Below, one piece after another: positions 1-7,312 of a DNA stretch of 64,000 bases. Within the stretch, counting starts at the first letter, position 1; every line of letters begins with the position of its first letter. The stretch comes from an uncultured Bacteroidales bacterium. Its GTDB lineage: Bacteria > Bacteroidota > Bacteroidia > Bacteroidales > Bacteroidaceae. A model generated the notes under the pieces. It saw only the letters and a list, made by a program, of their open reading frames with translations, was not told the origin of the DNA and ran no database searches. Made by a program: the position numbers and the translations under genes. The DNA lies in the NCBI GenBank assembly GCA_902763865.1, contig CACWTR010000010.1, positions 1 through 64,000 of the forward strand, given 5' to 3'.

Positions 1-1191
1 GTCGGCGTCTGCAAGACCATCGACGGCAAGTCGTGGATCATCATGTATGACTGCTACGGCAACCACCACTACCAGTTCTGCCGCTCCGAGGACCTGAAGA
101 CCTTCCAGTTCGTACAGAACACCGAGACCAAAGGCAAGTTCACACCGCGCCACGGCACCATCATCCCCATCACGCAGGCTGAGAAGGACCGTCTGCTGAA
201 GGCTTTCCCCAACCACAAACAGCCCATCCTCACCGGCTTCCACGCCGACCCCGAGGTGCTCTACTCGAACAAGACGGACAAGTACTACGTCTATAGCACC
301 ACCGACGGCACTCCCGGCTGGGGAGGTCACGACTTCAGCGTCTTCTCCTCGACGAACCTCACGGACTGGACCGACGAGGGCAAGATGCTCGACGTGAAGG
401 GAGACCAGGTGAAGTGGGCCGTGGGCAACGCCTGGGCACCCGCCATCATCGAGGTGCCGGAGAAAGGCGGAAAGTCCAAGGCGCAGCAGGACTACAAGTA
501 CTTCTTCTACTATTCTGCCCACAATCCTCAGTCGAACCGCAAGGAGATAGGCGTGGCCGTGAGCGACAGCCCGACAGGTCCTTTCGCCGATAGCGGCTCC
601 CCCATCATTACCGACGCTGACCGCCCCGAGGGGGTGAAAGGCGGACAGGCAATCGACGTCGATGTCTTCCGCGACCCCAAGAGCGGCAAGTACTATATCT
701 ACTGGGGCAACGGCTTCATGGCCGGAGCCGAGCTGGACGCCGACATGAAGACGATAAAGCGGGAGACCGTCACCAACCTGACACCTCAGGGCGGCACGCT
801 GCAGACATGGGCTTTCCGCGAAGGGGCCTACGTCTTCTACCGCAAAGGAACGTACTACTTCATGTGGAGTGTCGATGACACAGGCTCCCCCAACTACCAT
901 GTATGCTACGGGACGGCCAAGTCACCCCTTGGTCCTATCAGCATTGATGCAGACAGTTACCTCGTCCTCAGACAAAAGCCGGAGGACGGAATCTATGGGC
1001 CTGCCCATAACTCCGTCCTCCAGATTCCCGGCAAAGACGAGTGGTACATCGTCTATCACCGTATTAATAAGCGTTTCCTGAGCCGTGACCCCGGCATCCA
1101 TCGCGAGGTGTGCATTGACCGTCTGACCTTCGACAAGAAGGGACGCATCATTGCCGTCACCCCCACGCAGGACGGTCCGGCCCTGCCGTAG
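1..1191 (+). CDS. Glycoside hydrolase family 43 enzyme, 5' partial
   Basis: The frame is open from base 1, so the true start lies outside the window; 396 codons are visible. Residues 1-50 look like the end of a first beta-propeller repeat. A second GH43 propeller follows, opening with GFHADPEV, whose Asp fits the catalytic base. The block FREGAYVFYRKGTYYFMWS matches the GH43 strand that carries the general-acid Glu. GH43 enzymes are arabinofuranosidases, xylosidases or galactosidases; the substrate cannot be read from sequence. A tandem GH43 architecture is inferred because the upstream part is missing. The gene converges on the minus-strand operon at 1225-3346, 33 bases away. Confidence 0.85.
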   Translation, partial: VGVCKTIDGKSWIIMYDCYGNHHYQFCRSEDLKTFQFVQNTETKGKFTPRHGTIIPITQAEKDRLLKAFPNHKQPILTGFHADPEVLYSNKTDKYYVYSTTDGTPGWGGHDFSVFSSTNLTDWTDEGKMLDVKGDQVKWAVGNAWAPAIIEVPEKGGKSKAQQDYKYFFYYSAHNPQSNRKEIGVAVSDSPTGPFADSGSPIITDADRPEGVKGGQAIDVDVFRDPKSGKYYIYWGNGFMAGAELDADMKTIKRETVTNLTPQGGTLQTWAFREGAYVFYRKGTYYFMWSVDDTGSPNYHVCYGTAKSPLGPISIDADSYLVLRQKPEDGIYGPAHNSVLQIPGKDEWYIVYHRINKRFLSRDPGIHREVCIDRLTFDKKGRIIAVTPTQDGPALP

Positions 1192-1224
1192 CTTTGATTG
1201 TAAGGGGGGAGTGAGTCAAGTTCC

Positions 1225-1965
1225 TCAGAATGCCACTTTGAGGCCGACGGTCATGGTGCTGAACTTGGGGCCGTGGCTGGTGCGGAGGACGGGGAAGGGG
1301 TTATACTTGTAGTAGATGCCGACGTGGTGGATGATGATGTCTGCGCCGATGCCGACGGAGAAGCGGTTCTGGTGCACGTTGCCTGCCGTCAGCTTCTGCT
1401 CTTCGCCGTTCATGTAGTAGCGTGTCTTGAGCGAACCGTACGGGGTGAAGTACAGTTCGGGGCCTATGCCGAGGGTTATGTGTTTGCCCAGGCAGTAGTA
1501 GTACTTGACGGGGAGGGAGAGGCTAAAGGTGTGGATGCGGCTGAACTTGGGCTCGGTACCTTCGGGATAGTCCTGCATGGAGATGATGCCTTGCTCGTCC
1601 TTCTGAAACTGCTTGAAGCCGGTGACGCGGTAGTTGCGCCAGTCGAACCCCAGGCCGATGCCCACGAAGCTTTTCCTGCCGATGCGTGTCTCCAAGCTGA
1701 CGACGTCGCCCCATTCCAGCTCGAAGGACTGCCCCATGTCGATGTCAACATCCTTTGCCTGACCTACGCCGGCGATGAAGCCGAAGGAGAAGCTGCTGCT
1801 GAACGAGAACTTCACTTCGCGGCGTGTGGCTGTTTTCTTGACCTTGAGCAGGGGCAGCTCGAAATTCCAGCCGCCTGGATGTTCGTTGTCATCGATGATG
1901 CTCGTTGCATTTACGTCCACTGCCAGCAATGCAGCGAGGCAGATGACAGATAGAGTCTTTTCCAT
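1225..1965 (-). CDS. Outer-membrane beta-barrel protein (PorT-like fold)
   Basis: 246 residues with an N-terminal signal peptide (MEKTLSVICLAALLAVDVNA), then alternating hydrophobic/polar strands rich in G, F and Y (SFSFGFIAGVG, FVGIGLGFDWRNY, ITLGIGPELYFTPYG, NRFSVGIGADI), and a C-terminal strand ending in Phe (TVGLKVAF). This is the signature of Bacteroidetes outer-membrane barrels. It is the last gene of the sigma-factor operon, 18 bases after the DUF6108-like gene. The operon suggests a product under the control of its own ECF sigma factor. No specific function is recognised. Confidence 0.75.
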   Translation of the reverse strand: MEKTLSVICLAALLAVDVNATSIIDDNEHPGGWNFELPLLKVKKTATRREVKFSFSSSFSFGFIAGVGQAKDVDIDMGQSFELEWGDVVSLETRIGRKSFVGIGLGFDWRNYRVTGFKQFQKDEQGIISMQDYPEGTEPKFSRIHTFSLSLPVKYYYCLGKHITLGIGPELYFTPYGSLKTRYYMNGEEQKLTAGNVHQNRFSVGIGADIIIHHVGIYYKYNPFPVLRTSHGPKFSTMTVGLKVAF

Positions 1966-1983
1966 GTTCTTTTCGTATGTTTG

Positions 1984-2445
1984 CTATTTCTTTTTGAATG
2001 ACTTCCTGAGGTCGGCAAGTGTGGCCTTCCCTTCCATATAGACCAGGGTGATGTCGTAGTGGCTGGACTTCTCCTTGCACTGGTAGCAGATGTAGCGGTG
2101 CCGTCCCTTTTGGCTGTCGGTGAGCTGGACTATGGCGTAGTAGATGTGGCCGTTGTGGCTTTCCATCTCCATGTTGCTTTCGTCGTCGGAGATGCGTCCT
2201 TCCATGTCCCTGCTGAAGAGTGCATCCGCCTTTGCCCTTTCTTTGTCGTTTGCTGCGAACTTGACGGTGTGGAGCACCTGGAGCTTGTACTGGGCGAGGT
2301 TGTCTCCCCTGACGAGGCTTTCCTCCATTTTTTCTTTGTCGATGAGTCTTCCCTCGAAGATATCGTTGATGTGCAGGCCTTGCTGTGCCTGGCAGAGGAG
2401 CAGGGAGCAGGGGGCGAGGAGCAGGATGAGGATGATGCGTTTCAT
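1984..2445 (-). CDS. DUF6108-like secreted protein
   Basis: 153 residues from the ATG at 2445, which overlaps the stop of the anti-sigma-like gene by 4 bases; the frame stays open upstream but that part is antisense to or overlaps the preceding gene. Signal peptide MKRIILILLLAPCSLLLCQA, then a small mixed domain (INDIFEGRLIDKEKMEESLVRG, YKLQVLHTVKFAANDKERAKADALFSRD) and a basic end (LRKSFKKK). The family assignment rests on resemblance and on its place beside an ECF sigma factor in Bacteroidales. Odd point: the APCSLLLC stretch of the signal peptide is encoded by a degenerate GAGCAGG-type heptamer repeat (about 2394-2425) that also occurs in intergenic DNA. Confidence 0.6.
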   Translation of the reverse strand: MKRIILILLLAPCSLLLCQAQQGLHINDIFEGRLIDKEKMEESLVRGDNLAQYKLQVLHTVKFAANDKERAKADALFSRDMEGRISDDESNMEMESHNGHIYYAIVQLTDSQKGRHRYICYQCKEKSSHYDITLVYMEGKATLADLRKSFKKK

Positions 2446-2825
2446 GGTTCGTTGAAGAGTTGGGTGAGTTGTTCTGGTTCGTATTCGTGGCTGAATATCT
2501 CGGTGAGGGCTTCTGTGCCCAAGCGCAGGTCTGCCTGTTCCTTGTGCCAGTTGAGCAGTAGCCAGGCGGCGGTGATGCAGGCGGCAGCGGACAGGGGCCA
2601 TAGGATGACTCTCAGACGGCTGGACGGCGCTCTTTCTGCCGAGAACCTGTCCAGAGCCTGCCGGCTGGGTGTGGGTTGCTTCTCTTCCAGCAGGGCGAAC
2701 ATCTTTGCGTAGGGAATCAGGTCCGCAGGCAGGTCCGGCGTGCTGCATAAGTACTCCCTGAGCTGCCGCAGTTCTTCCTGCGTGCTTTCGCCTTCAAGGT
2801 AACGGTTGAGGTATGTGCGTATCAT
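2442..2825 (-). CDS. Small single-span membrane protein, possible anti-sigma factor
   Basis: 127 residues. An acidic N-terminal region (MIRTYLNRYLEGESTQEELRQLREYL) resembles the zinc-less anti-sigma N-domain found beside ECF sigma factors. One hydrophobic helix follows at about residues 75-92 (VILWPLSAAACITAAWLLL), with a short C-terminal tail. It lies directly downstream of the sigma gene and overlaps the next gene by 4 bases, so it is probably translationally coupled. The anti-sigma role is inferred from context; no zinc-binding HxxxCxxC motif is present and the outer domain is short. Confidence 0.55.
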   Translation of the reverse strand: MIRTYLNRYLEGESTQEELRQLREYLCSTPDLPADLIPYAKMFALLEEKQPTPSRQALDRFSAERAPSSRLRVILWPLSAAACITAAWLLLNWHKEQADLRLGTEALTEIFSHEYEPEQLTQLFNEP

Positions 2826-2826
2826 T

Positions 2827-2868
2827 ACTCTAAACTCTAAACTCTAAACTATGAACTATGAACTAAGA
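2827..2868. repeat. 7-bp-period tandem repeat
   Basis: Six consecutive heptamers: ACTCTAA three times, ACTATGA twice, then ACTAAGA. The array spans the spacer between the sigma and anti-sigma-like genes and supplies the stop codon of the sigma gene. Confidence 0.85.
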
Positions 2869-3346
2869 ACTTCTGCAGTAGCTTCTTCCTTGCCTTCGAG
2901 AGTGCCGTGCGGACGGTCGTTTCGCTGATGCCGAGCAGTACGGCTATCTCGCTGTTCTCCAGCCCGTCCTGCTGGCTCATGCGGAGTATCTGCATCTGCG
3001 AGGCAGGCAGTTCCCCGATGCGGTCTTCCAGCCATTGGGCATTCTCCTTCTCCTCGAGCATCCACTGCGAATCGTGTGCCGAGGCGAGCCTTATCTCGTC
3101 GCTTAGCTTCAGGGGGATGACCTTTCGCTTGCGGAGCTTGGAGATGCACAGGTTGCGGCAGATGGCATACGTCAGTGCCTGTATGGAACGGACGGCATCG
3201 AGCTGATTCCTGACGGTCCACAGCCTGAGCAAAGTGTCCTGCACGTTGTCCTCAGCCTCGGCTTCTTCCCTCAGGAAGCGTAGGCTGACGGCCATGATGT
3301 CGGCCCTCAGCTGCCGGGCCAGTATGCAGAACTCCTCTTTCTCCAT
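2849..3346 (-). CDS. RNA polymerase ECF sigma factor
   Basis: 165 residues. Region 2 (FLREEAEAEDNVQDTLLRLW, LTYAICRNLCISKLRKRK) and region 4 with a helix-turn-helix (MSQQDGLENSEIAVLLGISETTVRTALSKARKKL, described here by its ends) give the usual ECF layout and length. It heads the operon with the anti-sigma-like, DUF6108-like and barrel genes. A good promoter lies at 3463-3492, giving a leader of about 110 nt. The last codons and stop lie inside a 7-bp-period repeat (2827-2868), so the C-terminal residues FLVHSS are repeat-derived. Confidence 0.93.
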   Translation of the reverse strand: MEKEEFCILARQLRADIMAVSLRFLREEAEAEDNVQDTLLRLWTVRNQLDAVRSIQALTYAICRNLCISKLRKRKVIPLKLSDEIRLASAHDSQWMLEEKENAQWLEDRIGELPASQMQILRMSQQDGLENSEIAVLLGISETTVRTALSKARKKLLQKFLVHSS

Positions 3347-3462
3347 TGTGCTTTCGTAGCGCTCTTCTGTCTATATAGACGCAAAAGGTGTGATAATGTT
3401 CCCGCCGGAGTGTCAATTCTTCCGTTGCTGCGTACATCATCCTGAATTGCCAGATTCGAATG

Positions 3463-3492
3463 CAAAGGTACTTCCTTTATGTAAATTACAAA
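3463..3492 (-). promoter_or_regulatory. Promoter of the sigma-factor operon
   Basis: On the minus strand TACCTTTG (plus 3463-3470) is preceded by TTTG (plus 3489-3492) with an 18-base spacer, matching the Bacteroidetes -33/-7 promoter. It is divergent from the promoter at 3522-3551. Confidence 0.7.
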
Positions 3493-3521
3493 AAGAGAAT
3501 GATATTTTTCTGCCAAAAACT

Positions 3522-3551
3522 TTTGTGATATTGCTTTTCTTCGTATCTTTG
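3522..3551 (+). promoter_or_regulatory. Strong Bacteroidetes-type promoter
   Basis: TTTG at 3522-3525, an 18-base spacer, then TATCTTTG at 3544-3551. Transcription should begin near 3556, about 435 bases before the first start codon, so it produces either a free RNA or a long leader. Confidence 0.75.
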
Positions 3552-3555
3552 CACT

Positions 3556-3919
3556 GACCAAGCCAGCTTTTTGTGGCAGGGCGGGCCAAAATCTTAATGG
3601 AATCCCGCGGCTGAGCACACCGTTTGTAAGGACAGCCAAAGGGAAAGGACGTTTTCTGAACGTTACCTGTCTGTGTAAGTCAAACTTCGCAACTTTGAAT
3701 TCGTATCACAGCGGTAATGCAACGAAGCGTTCGCGTGGGTGTATTATATCCTGGCTCATTCGTTGCTATCATTGTATCATGGTGGCTTACGTCTACGCCG
3801 AACTATATAATATCACTCGGCGTGGGCTGGCTTGCGTTGCTTATCCTTGATACGGGGGCAATGCGAAGGCCTGACTTACAGGGATAGGCGCGGAAGAGAT
3901 AACTCCCACGTCTTTTTTT
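3556..3919 (+). ncRNA. Candidate structured RNA or long leader upstream of the peptide locus
   Basis: This roughly 360-base stretch follows a good promoter and has no plausible ORF. It holds several perfect complementary segments: AAGCCAGC (3560-3567) with GCTGGCTT (3826-3833); GCAACGAA (3719-3726) with TTCGTTGC (3759-3766); ACGCCGA (3795-3801) with TCGGCGT (3817-3823); GTATCA (3774-3779) with TGATAC (3848-3853). The 3795-3823 hairpin nests inside the GTATCA/TGATAC pair. The region ends in a run of seven T at 3913-3919, although the hairpin just before it is weak. I did not find tmRNA tag codons, the conserved RNase P core, or a riboswitch I know. It may be an independent RNA or a regulatory leader of the CXXX peptide genes. 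Confidence 0.45.
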
Positions 3920-3947
3920 GTTTCCAGACATAAACATCATTACTCAC

Positions 3948-3971
3948 GCCGAATTCGGGAGCAGGAGGCAA
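3948..3971 (+). promoter_or_regulatory. Hairpin leader motif, copy 1
   Basis: GCCGAATTCGGGA followed by GCAGGAGGCAA, ending 20 bases before the start codon of precursor 1. The inner CCG/CGG can pair, and the outer GCC can pair with the later GGC. A close variant lies at 4398-4425 before precursor 2. Confidence 0.5.
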
Positions 3972-3991
3972 CTAAAAAGACTTCAAACGTT

Positions 3992-4330
3992 ATGAAGGAG
4001 AATAAGAACAACGGGGAACTCAAGTCACGCCGTGAATTCTTCAAGAGGGCCGCTAAAGGTGTTTTACCAATCTTGGGCGCGATTGTGTTGGCCAGTACCC
4101 CTTCAATTCTCAAAGCTAAGGATGCTGCTCCACAATGGTGTAGATTCGGCTGTGCAGGTTTTTGTGCAGGTCAATGCTATGCGACTTGTGTAGGAAGTTG
4201 TTATGGTAATTGTATAGGGTGTGTTGGCTATTGTAAGCAGGGATGTATCGGATGTGCAGTTGCTTGTAACAGCAGTTGTTCTGGTTCATGTCTGACTGAA
4301 TGTGCATTATCATGTGCGGTATGTGAATAG
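3992..4330 (+). CDS. CXXX-repeat peptide precursor 1 with twin-arginine leader
   Basis: 112 residues. The leader carries SRREFFKRAAKG followed by a hydrophobic stretch (VLPILGAIVLAST), resembling a twin-arginine export signal ending near residue 43. The core holds 17 cysteines, mostly spaced as C-x3-C (CRFGCAGFCAGQCYATC), with three C-x2-C steps (CIGC twice, CAVC). It is the first gene of a set with a radical SAM maturase and resembles the Bacteroides CXXX-repeat ribosomally made peptides. The gene is A+T-richer than its flanks. The modification and final product are unknown; disulfide formation without enzymatic modification is an alternative. Confidence 0.8.
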   Translation: MKENKNNGELKSRREFFKRAAKGVLPILGAIVLASTPSILKAKDAAPQWCRFGCAGFCAGQCYATCVGSCYGNCIGCVGYCKQGCIGCAVACNSSCSGSCLTECALSCAVCE

Positions 4331-4353
4331 GAATCCTACTAATAGAGGAAAAA

Positions 4354-4384
4354 GGATGTGTACTTTGTACAGACCCCTACATCC
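4354..4384 (+). terminator. Hairpin between precursors 1 and 2
   Basis: GGATGT (4354-4359) pairs with ACATCC (4379-4384), with an inner GTAC/GTAC pair. There is no good T-run, so it may act as partial attenuation or RNA protection rather than full termination. Confidence 0.45.
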
Positions 4385-4397
4385 TAAAACGTATAAT

Positions 4398-4425
4398 GCC
4401 GAATCTCGGGAAGTCTATAGGCAAT
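4398..4425 (+). promoter_or_regulatory. Hairpin leader motif, copy 2
   Basis: GCCGAATCTCGGGA, then eight bases, then GGCAA, ending about 15 bases before the ATG of precursor 2. CCGA pairs with TCGG, and GCC with GGC. It has the same order and position as the 3948-3971 copy. Confidence 0.5.
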
Positions 4426-4438
4426 AATTGTTATTCTT

Positions 4439-4720
4439 ATGCAAAAAAACAAAAAGAACGAAGAAATTCAGTCTAGAAGACAGTTCTTCAAGAGTGCTGC
4501 AAAGGGCGCCCTCCCTATCTTGGGTGCTATCGTACTAGCTAATGTACCAGGCAACACGAATGCATCACAAGAAAGTCCGATGGGCTGTTCTCGCAGTTGT
4601 ACAAACACTTGTTCAGCACAGTGTCGGTCTTATTGCAAGGTTGGCTGCGACAACAGTTGCAACTATCACTGCACCAGAACTTGTGGATCAACCTGCAAGG
4701 GTGGTAGCTATGGTAAGTAA
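4439..4720 (+). CDS. CXXX-repeat peptide precursor 2 with twin-arginine leader
   Basis: 93 residues. The leader is closely similar to that of precursor 1 (SRRQFFKSAAKGALPILGAI), so the same enzymes and export route probably recognise both. The core has ten cysteines, every one spaced exactly C-x3-C (CSRSCTNTCSAQC to CTRTCGSTC), the cleanest CXXX repeat in the locus. It ends in GGSYGK. It lies 108 bases after precursor 1 and 53 before the radical SAM gene, with a hairpin in each gap. Confidence 0.82.
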   Translation: MQKNKKNEEIQSRRQFFKSAAKGALPILGAIVLANVPGNTNASQESPMGCSRSCTNTCSAQCRSYCKVGCDNSCNYHCTRTCGSTCKGGSYGK

Positions 4721-4732
4721 TCCCTCTATTTA

Positions 4733-4760
4733 GGAGCAGGTGTTTTACATCTGCTCCTTT
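4733..4760 (+). terminator. Hairpin between precursor 2 and the radical SAM gene
   Basis: GGAGCAG (4733-4739) pairs with CTGCTCC (4751-4757), with an inner TGT/ACA pair, followed by TTT. It is likely a leaky terminator that would keep precursor transcripts above maturase transcripts. Confidence 0.6.
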
Positions 4761-4773
4761 AAACTTTGAAAGT

Positions 4774-5994
4774 ATGGAAAAAGAAGCTATAAAGAAGAAC
4801 GATACAGGCTGGAAGAATGGTATGGCGAAGAATATAACTTTCATCGTCACCAAAGACTGCCAGTTAGCCTGCAAGTATTGTTATCTTGTAGGTAAGAATG
4901 AGAAGGAACGCATGTCATGGGAGGTGGCGAAAATGGCCATTGATTATATCCTTGACCAAGAAGATGACATGCAAGAAGAAAGTGTGGTATGGGATTTCAT
5001 CGGTGGAGAGCCGTTTTTGGAAATAGAATTAATTGACAAGATTTGCGACTACTTAAAGATTGAAATGTTTCAGCGAAATCATCACTGGTTCAACTCATAT
5101 AGATTCAGCTTTTCTACTAATGGGATTAATTATGACAGTGAAAAGGTTCAGGAATTCATCAGAAAGAATAGAGATCATCTGAGCATAGGTATAACAATAG
5201 ATGGTACAGAAGTCAAACACGACTTGAACCGTATATATAAAGTTACTGGCAAAGGCTCCTACAAGAGTGTCGTCCGTAATATTCCTTTATGGCTGGAGCA
5301 ATTCCCTTATGGCGGCACAAAGGTTACAATCAGTTCCCCTGACATCCCTTACATAAAGGAAAGCGTTCTACATCTATATAGTCTCGGTATTAAAGAAATC
5401 AACATTAATGTTGTTTTCGAGAATGTATGGAAAGAAGGAGATGATAAGCTATTTGAAGAGCAATTGATGTCTCTTGCTGATGCAATAATAGATGAAGGCT
5501 ATTACAAAGACTATGCGTGTTCTTTCTATTCAGAAAACATAGGCAAGCCATTAGACCCGATTCTTGAAAATACTAACTGGTGTGGTGCTGGCCGTATGCT
5601 TGCCGTTGATGCTAATGGCATATTCTATCCTTGTACTCGTTTTGCACAGTACTCTCTTCGCGACAAGAAAGCTTGGACAATAGGAAATGTTAATGATGGC
5701 ATAGACAAGAACAGACTTCGTCCATTCCTTGTTCTTGACCGCCTGAGCCAATCTAAACAAGAGTGCATTGATTGCGAAATCGCAAGTGGCTGCGCATGGT
5801 GCCAAGGCGAAAACTACGATGCTGCTGAGAGCAATACCATTTTCCAGCGCTCCACGGCGATTTGCAAGATGCATAAGGCTCGTGTTCGTGCCAATAACTA
5901 CTACTGGAACAAGCTCTATCGCAAATTAGAATTAGAAGGGCAACGCGAAGAGTATGAAAAGAACAAAAAGGAAGTGAAACAAGAAATTTGTTAG
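4774..5994 (+). CDS. Radical SAM-SPASM peptide maturase of the CXXX-repeat type
   Basis: 406 residues. The [4Fe-4S] triad C29-x3-C33-x2-C36 (CQLACKYC) opens the radical SAM domain; the GGEP motif (IGGEPFLEIE) follows. A C-terminal SPASM region has clustered cysteines (WCGAGRMLAVDANGIFYPC, then CIDCEIASGCAWCQ). This is the architecture of peptide-modifying enzymes that install thioether or other links on Cys-rich precursors in the cytoplasm. Flanking CXXX precursors and the SPASM-only partner immediately downstream support the radical SAM peptide maturase, CXXX-repeat target family. The exact chemistry cannot be read from the sequence. Confidence 0.88.
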   Translation: MEKEAIKKNDTGWKNGMAKNITFIVTKDCQLACKYCYLVGKNEKERMSWEVAKMAIDYILDQEDDMQEESVVWDFIGGEPFLEIELIDKICDYLKIEMFQRNHHWFNSYRFSFSTNGINYDSEKVQEFIRKNRDHLSIGITIDGTEVKHDLNRIYKVTGKGSYKSVVRNIPLWLEQFPYGGTKVTISSPDIPYIKESVLHLYSLGIKEININVVFENVWKEGDDKLFEEQLMSLADAIIDEGYYKDYACSFYSENIGKPLDPILENTNWCGAGRMLAVDANGIFYPCTRFAQYSLRDKKAWTIGNVNDGIDKNRLRPFLVLDRLSQSKQECIDCEIASGCAWCQGENYDAAESNTIFQRSTAICKMHKARVRANNYYWNKLYRKLELEGQREEYEKNKKEVKQEIC

Positions 5995-5998
5995 AACT

Positions 5999-6955
5999 AT
6001 GCTTCAATACCTTATTATACTATTAGACGATACCAGTACGTCGTATTGTCATTACGAGAATCCGAAAAAGGATGCAGGGCTTATCCCTTTGAACATTTTA
6101 AAGGCTGGCATTCGCTTTGGCATGGTGGAGAATCTGATGATTCAATTCGTCTATCCGGACTATGAACTGCCTGGAGAATACAAGGAAGCCATAGAGAGTA
6201 TAGACCACAGCAAGATTGTTTCGTCATTATGCAATGATAAATCGTTGGCTGATGAAGCGGATGTTATTGTCTTCCATGATTGGTCAGGAATAAGCTATGC
6301 TATGACATTTCCTGATAAGAGTTATGTTTTAAGGACGACAAAGGCCAAATTATTTGAAAGGTATTTGTTCCTAAAAGAATTCCTGTCTAAAGTTGCTCGT
6401 CTCAACATCGTAATAACAGATATTGAGACTTTTGATGATGGTGATTATGAGCAATACAAATTGATTCTTCACACCTTATCAGAGAATATAGAAAAAATGT
6501 ATGTTGACGGATTAGCTCCACAACTGAACCTCCTCACTGACCGTATCATGCTGAAGGAAATGAACAACTGTGGTGCAGGCGACACGAATATTACCCTTGC
6601 TCCCAATGGGAAATTTTATATTTGTCATGCTTTTTACATCGAGAATGAGGATGATTGTATCGGAGATGTTAAGCGGGGACTTGATATAAAGAATAAGCAA
6701 CTTTACAAACTGAAATATTCTCCAATATGCAGTCACTGTGATGCCTATCAATGTAAACGGTGCGTTTGGCTGAATCGAAAGACAACGCTCGAAGTGAATA
6801 CTCCATCTCACGAACAGTGTGTGGTAGCCCACTTGGAACGTAACTCTTCATGTGAGTTGTTGAAAAGCATTCGTAAGCATGGTAAGTTTTTACCAGAGAC
6901 AGAGATACAGGAGATAGATTATTTAGATCCATTTGACAAGAGGAAGGAGTGGTAA
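5999..6955 (+). CDS. CXXX-repeat peptide maturase, partner protein
   Basis: 318 residues, starting 4 bases after the radical SAM stop, so probably coupled. It lacks the radical SAM CxxxCxxC triad, but its second half has a SPASM-like cysteine set (NNCGAGDTNITLAPNGKFYICHAFY, described by its ends; then CSHCDAYQCKRCVWLN and a later C). The first half is a divergent alpha/beta region. Position and sequence match the companion proteins seen with CXXX-repeat radical SAM systems. It may bind precursor or iron-sulfur clusters; the catalytic role is unknown. Confidence 0.75.
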   Translation: MLQYLIILLDDTSTSYCHYENPKKDAGLIPLNILKAGIRFGMVENLMIQFVYPDYELPGEYKEAIESIDHSKIVSSLCNDKSLADEADVIVFHDWSGISYAMTFPDKSYVLRTTKAKLFERYLFLKEFLSKVARLNIVITDIETFDDGDYEQYKLILHTLSENIEKMYVDGLAPQLNLLTDRIMLKEMNNCGAGDTNITLAPNGKFYICHAFYIENEDDCIGDVKRGLDIKNKQLYKLKYSPICSHCDAYQCKRCVWLNRKTTLEVNTPSHEQCVVAHLERNSSCELLKSIRKHGKFLPETEIQEIDYLDPFDKRKEW

Positions 6956-6956
6956 A

Positions 6957-7307
6957 ATGGAAATAATCAGCAGAAGGAACTTTTTTAGGAAGGTAACAAA
7001 TCTATTACCTTTGTTCTCTTTGATATTACTACCAGACTGTAGCGTAAAAGCAGCTATTGCAACTGACTGTAAGAAAGCTTGTGTAAGCACATGTGAAACA
7101 AACTGTGGAAACAATTGTGTTTCCGCATGTGCTAAAACTTGTAGTTTAGCATGCCAAGGAGGATGTAAAGAGCAATGTGCATCAAGCGGATGTATGGATA
7201 ATTGCAAAGGGTCTTGTGCAAGAACCTGTAAACAGACCAGTAAGTACATGTGTGGAGATTCTTGTGGTGGCAGTTGCGCTGTAACATGTAAACAATCAAA
7301 TAAATAG
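6957..7307 (+). CDS. CXXX-repeat peptide precursor 3
   Basis: 116 residues from the ATG at 6957, just after the upstream stop and preceded by AGGAAGGAG. The leader again has twin arginine (SRRNFFRK) and a hydrophobic stretch (LLPLFSLILLPDC), but is otherwise diverged from precursors 1 and 2. The core holds 18 cysteines, mostly C-x3-C (CKKACVSTCETNCGNNC), with a seven-residue gap near the end (CKQTSKYMC). The Cys in LLPDC could mark a lipobox. It lies inside the maturase operon rather than upstream of it. Confidence 0.8.
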   Translation: MEIISRRNFFRKVTNLLPLFSLILLPDCSVKAAIATDCKKACVSTCETNCGNNCVSACAKTCSLACQGGCKEQCASSGCMDNCKGSCARTCKQTSKYMCGDSCGGSCAVTCKQSNK

Positions 7308-7312
7308 AAAAT

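Noticed and set aside
2446-2748. N-terminal extension of the DUF6108-like gene
   Set aside because: It overlaps the anti-sigma-like gene; the ATG at 2445 gives a proper signal peptide and a 4-base coupled overlap.
3307-3639. 110-codon minus-strand ORF upstream of the sigma factor
   Set aside because: It overlaps two divergent promoters and the start of the sigma gene in another frame; composition is not protein-like.
3556-3919. tmRNA, RNase P RNA or a known riboswitch
   Set aside because: No peptide-tag frame with tRNA-like ends, no conserved RNase P core, and no riboswitch core that I recognise; left as an unassigned structured RNA.
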